From NCBI GenBank assembly GCA_021769965.1, contig JAETRU010000020.1:1-53358 (forward strand): a stretch of 53,358 bases of DNA. Direction: 5' to 3'. This document shows, piece by piece, positions 53,245 to 53,358 of this stretch. The translations under genes and the position numbers were made by a program. The notes under the pieces are model-generated. The model saw only the letters and a program-made list of their open reading frames with translations, did not search any database and was not told the DNA's origin. Position 1 is the stretch's first letter. Each line of letters begins with the position of its first letter. The stretch comes from Eubacterium sp. GTDB lineage: Bacteria > Bacillota > Clostridia > Peptostreptococcales > Anaerovoracaceae.

Positions 53245-53358
53245 GAGTTTTGAGAAATTCTTCCGTGTGATATAATATATACATAAAGGAGAATTATCAT
53301 GGGAAGACATTATGACAAACAATTTAAAGAAGACGCTGTCCAGTACCTTCTGGATCAT
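53240..53358 (+). mobile_element. Left part of an IS3-like insertion sequence (runs off the window)
   Basis: Downstream of the truncated peptidase gene the sequence leads into a transposase start codon. The left boundary is uncertain; GGAGTTTTGAGAAATTC at ~53245 may be part of the terminal inverted repeat. The right end lies outside, so the ends and target duplication cannot be checked. Confidence 0.55.
53299..53358 (+). CDS. IS3-family transposase OrfA, 5' fragment
   Basis: Twenty codons remain (MGRHYDKQFKEDAVQYLL...), typical of the helix-turn-helix start of IS3-group OrfA proteins. AAAGGAG precedes the ATG. It is cut by the window end. Confidence 0.75.
   Translation, partial: MGRHYDKQFKEDAVQYLLDH

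Overview
The window looks like chromosome of an anaerobic, endospore-forming Firmicute (class Clostridia). It carries pyruvate formate-lyase with its activase, a butyryl/4-hydroxybutyrate-type CoA-transferase, the sporulation regulator SpoIIID, an arginine deiminase pathway, and Bacillus/Clostridium-style -35/-10 promoters and PHO boxes. Placement near the Anaerovoracaceae/Eubacteriales is only a guess. I saw no rRNA, tRNA or CRISPR array. The last ~1.7 kb is visibly more AT-rich than the rest and looks acquired.

Layout. 0.1-7 kb: pflB-pflA, an AI-2E-type permease, a CoA-transferase and dapH. 7.2-10.3 kb: an EamA permease with a GlnK/GlnL-like two-component pair. 10.4-20 kb: an arginine/carbamoyl-phosphate locus with carAB, divergent argG, and the arginine deiminase genes arcB-arcA-arcC. 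The arc genes are separated by two copies of a structured ~122-bp intergenic element. 20-25 kb: a trimethylamine methyltransferase locus. mttB has an in-frame amber codon at the pyrrolysine position, is followed by a non-pyrrolysine MttB paralogue, and is preceded by a good sigma-54 promoter; a divergent sigma-54 activator sits next to it. 25-30.5 kb: a MocR regulator, an RlmL-like methyltransferase, a small unknown gene, a LysR regulator and mreB. 30.8-36.3 kb: a four-gene catabolic operon (MDR dehydrogenase, HpcH/HpaI aldolase, GntP permease, iron alcohol dehydrogenase) with a divergent GntR regulator and matching 7-bp-spaced operators. 36.4-43.8 kb: a secreted leucine-rich-repeat protein, a Pho-type two-component system with Na/Pi cotransporter, spoIIID and a PD-(D/E)XK-like protein. 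Two tandem palindromic arrays with the same 63-bp period lie in this part. 43.8-51.4 kb: pyrG behind a long structured leader, threonine aldolase, a secreted 5'-nucleotidase, a HutD-membrane fusion, an E2-like acyltransferase homologue and a C_GCAxxG_C_C protein. 51.7-53.4 kb: an AAA+ ATPase with a C-terminal helix-turn-helix, preceded by five phased GTTC repeats, then an S8-peptidase partner cut off by an IS3-like element that runs off the window.

The most interesting points are: (1) the predicted pyrrolysine-containing MttB in a genome where UAG is also an ordinary stop codon; (2) the two homologous 63-bp palindromic arrays, one next to a nuclease-like gene; (3) the paired arc intergenic elements; (4) the attenuator-like pyrG leader; (5) the broken AAA+/subtilase module with its phased repeat array.
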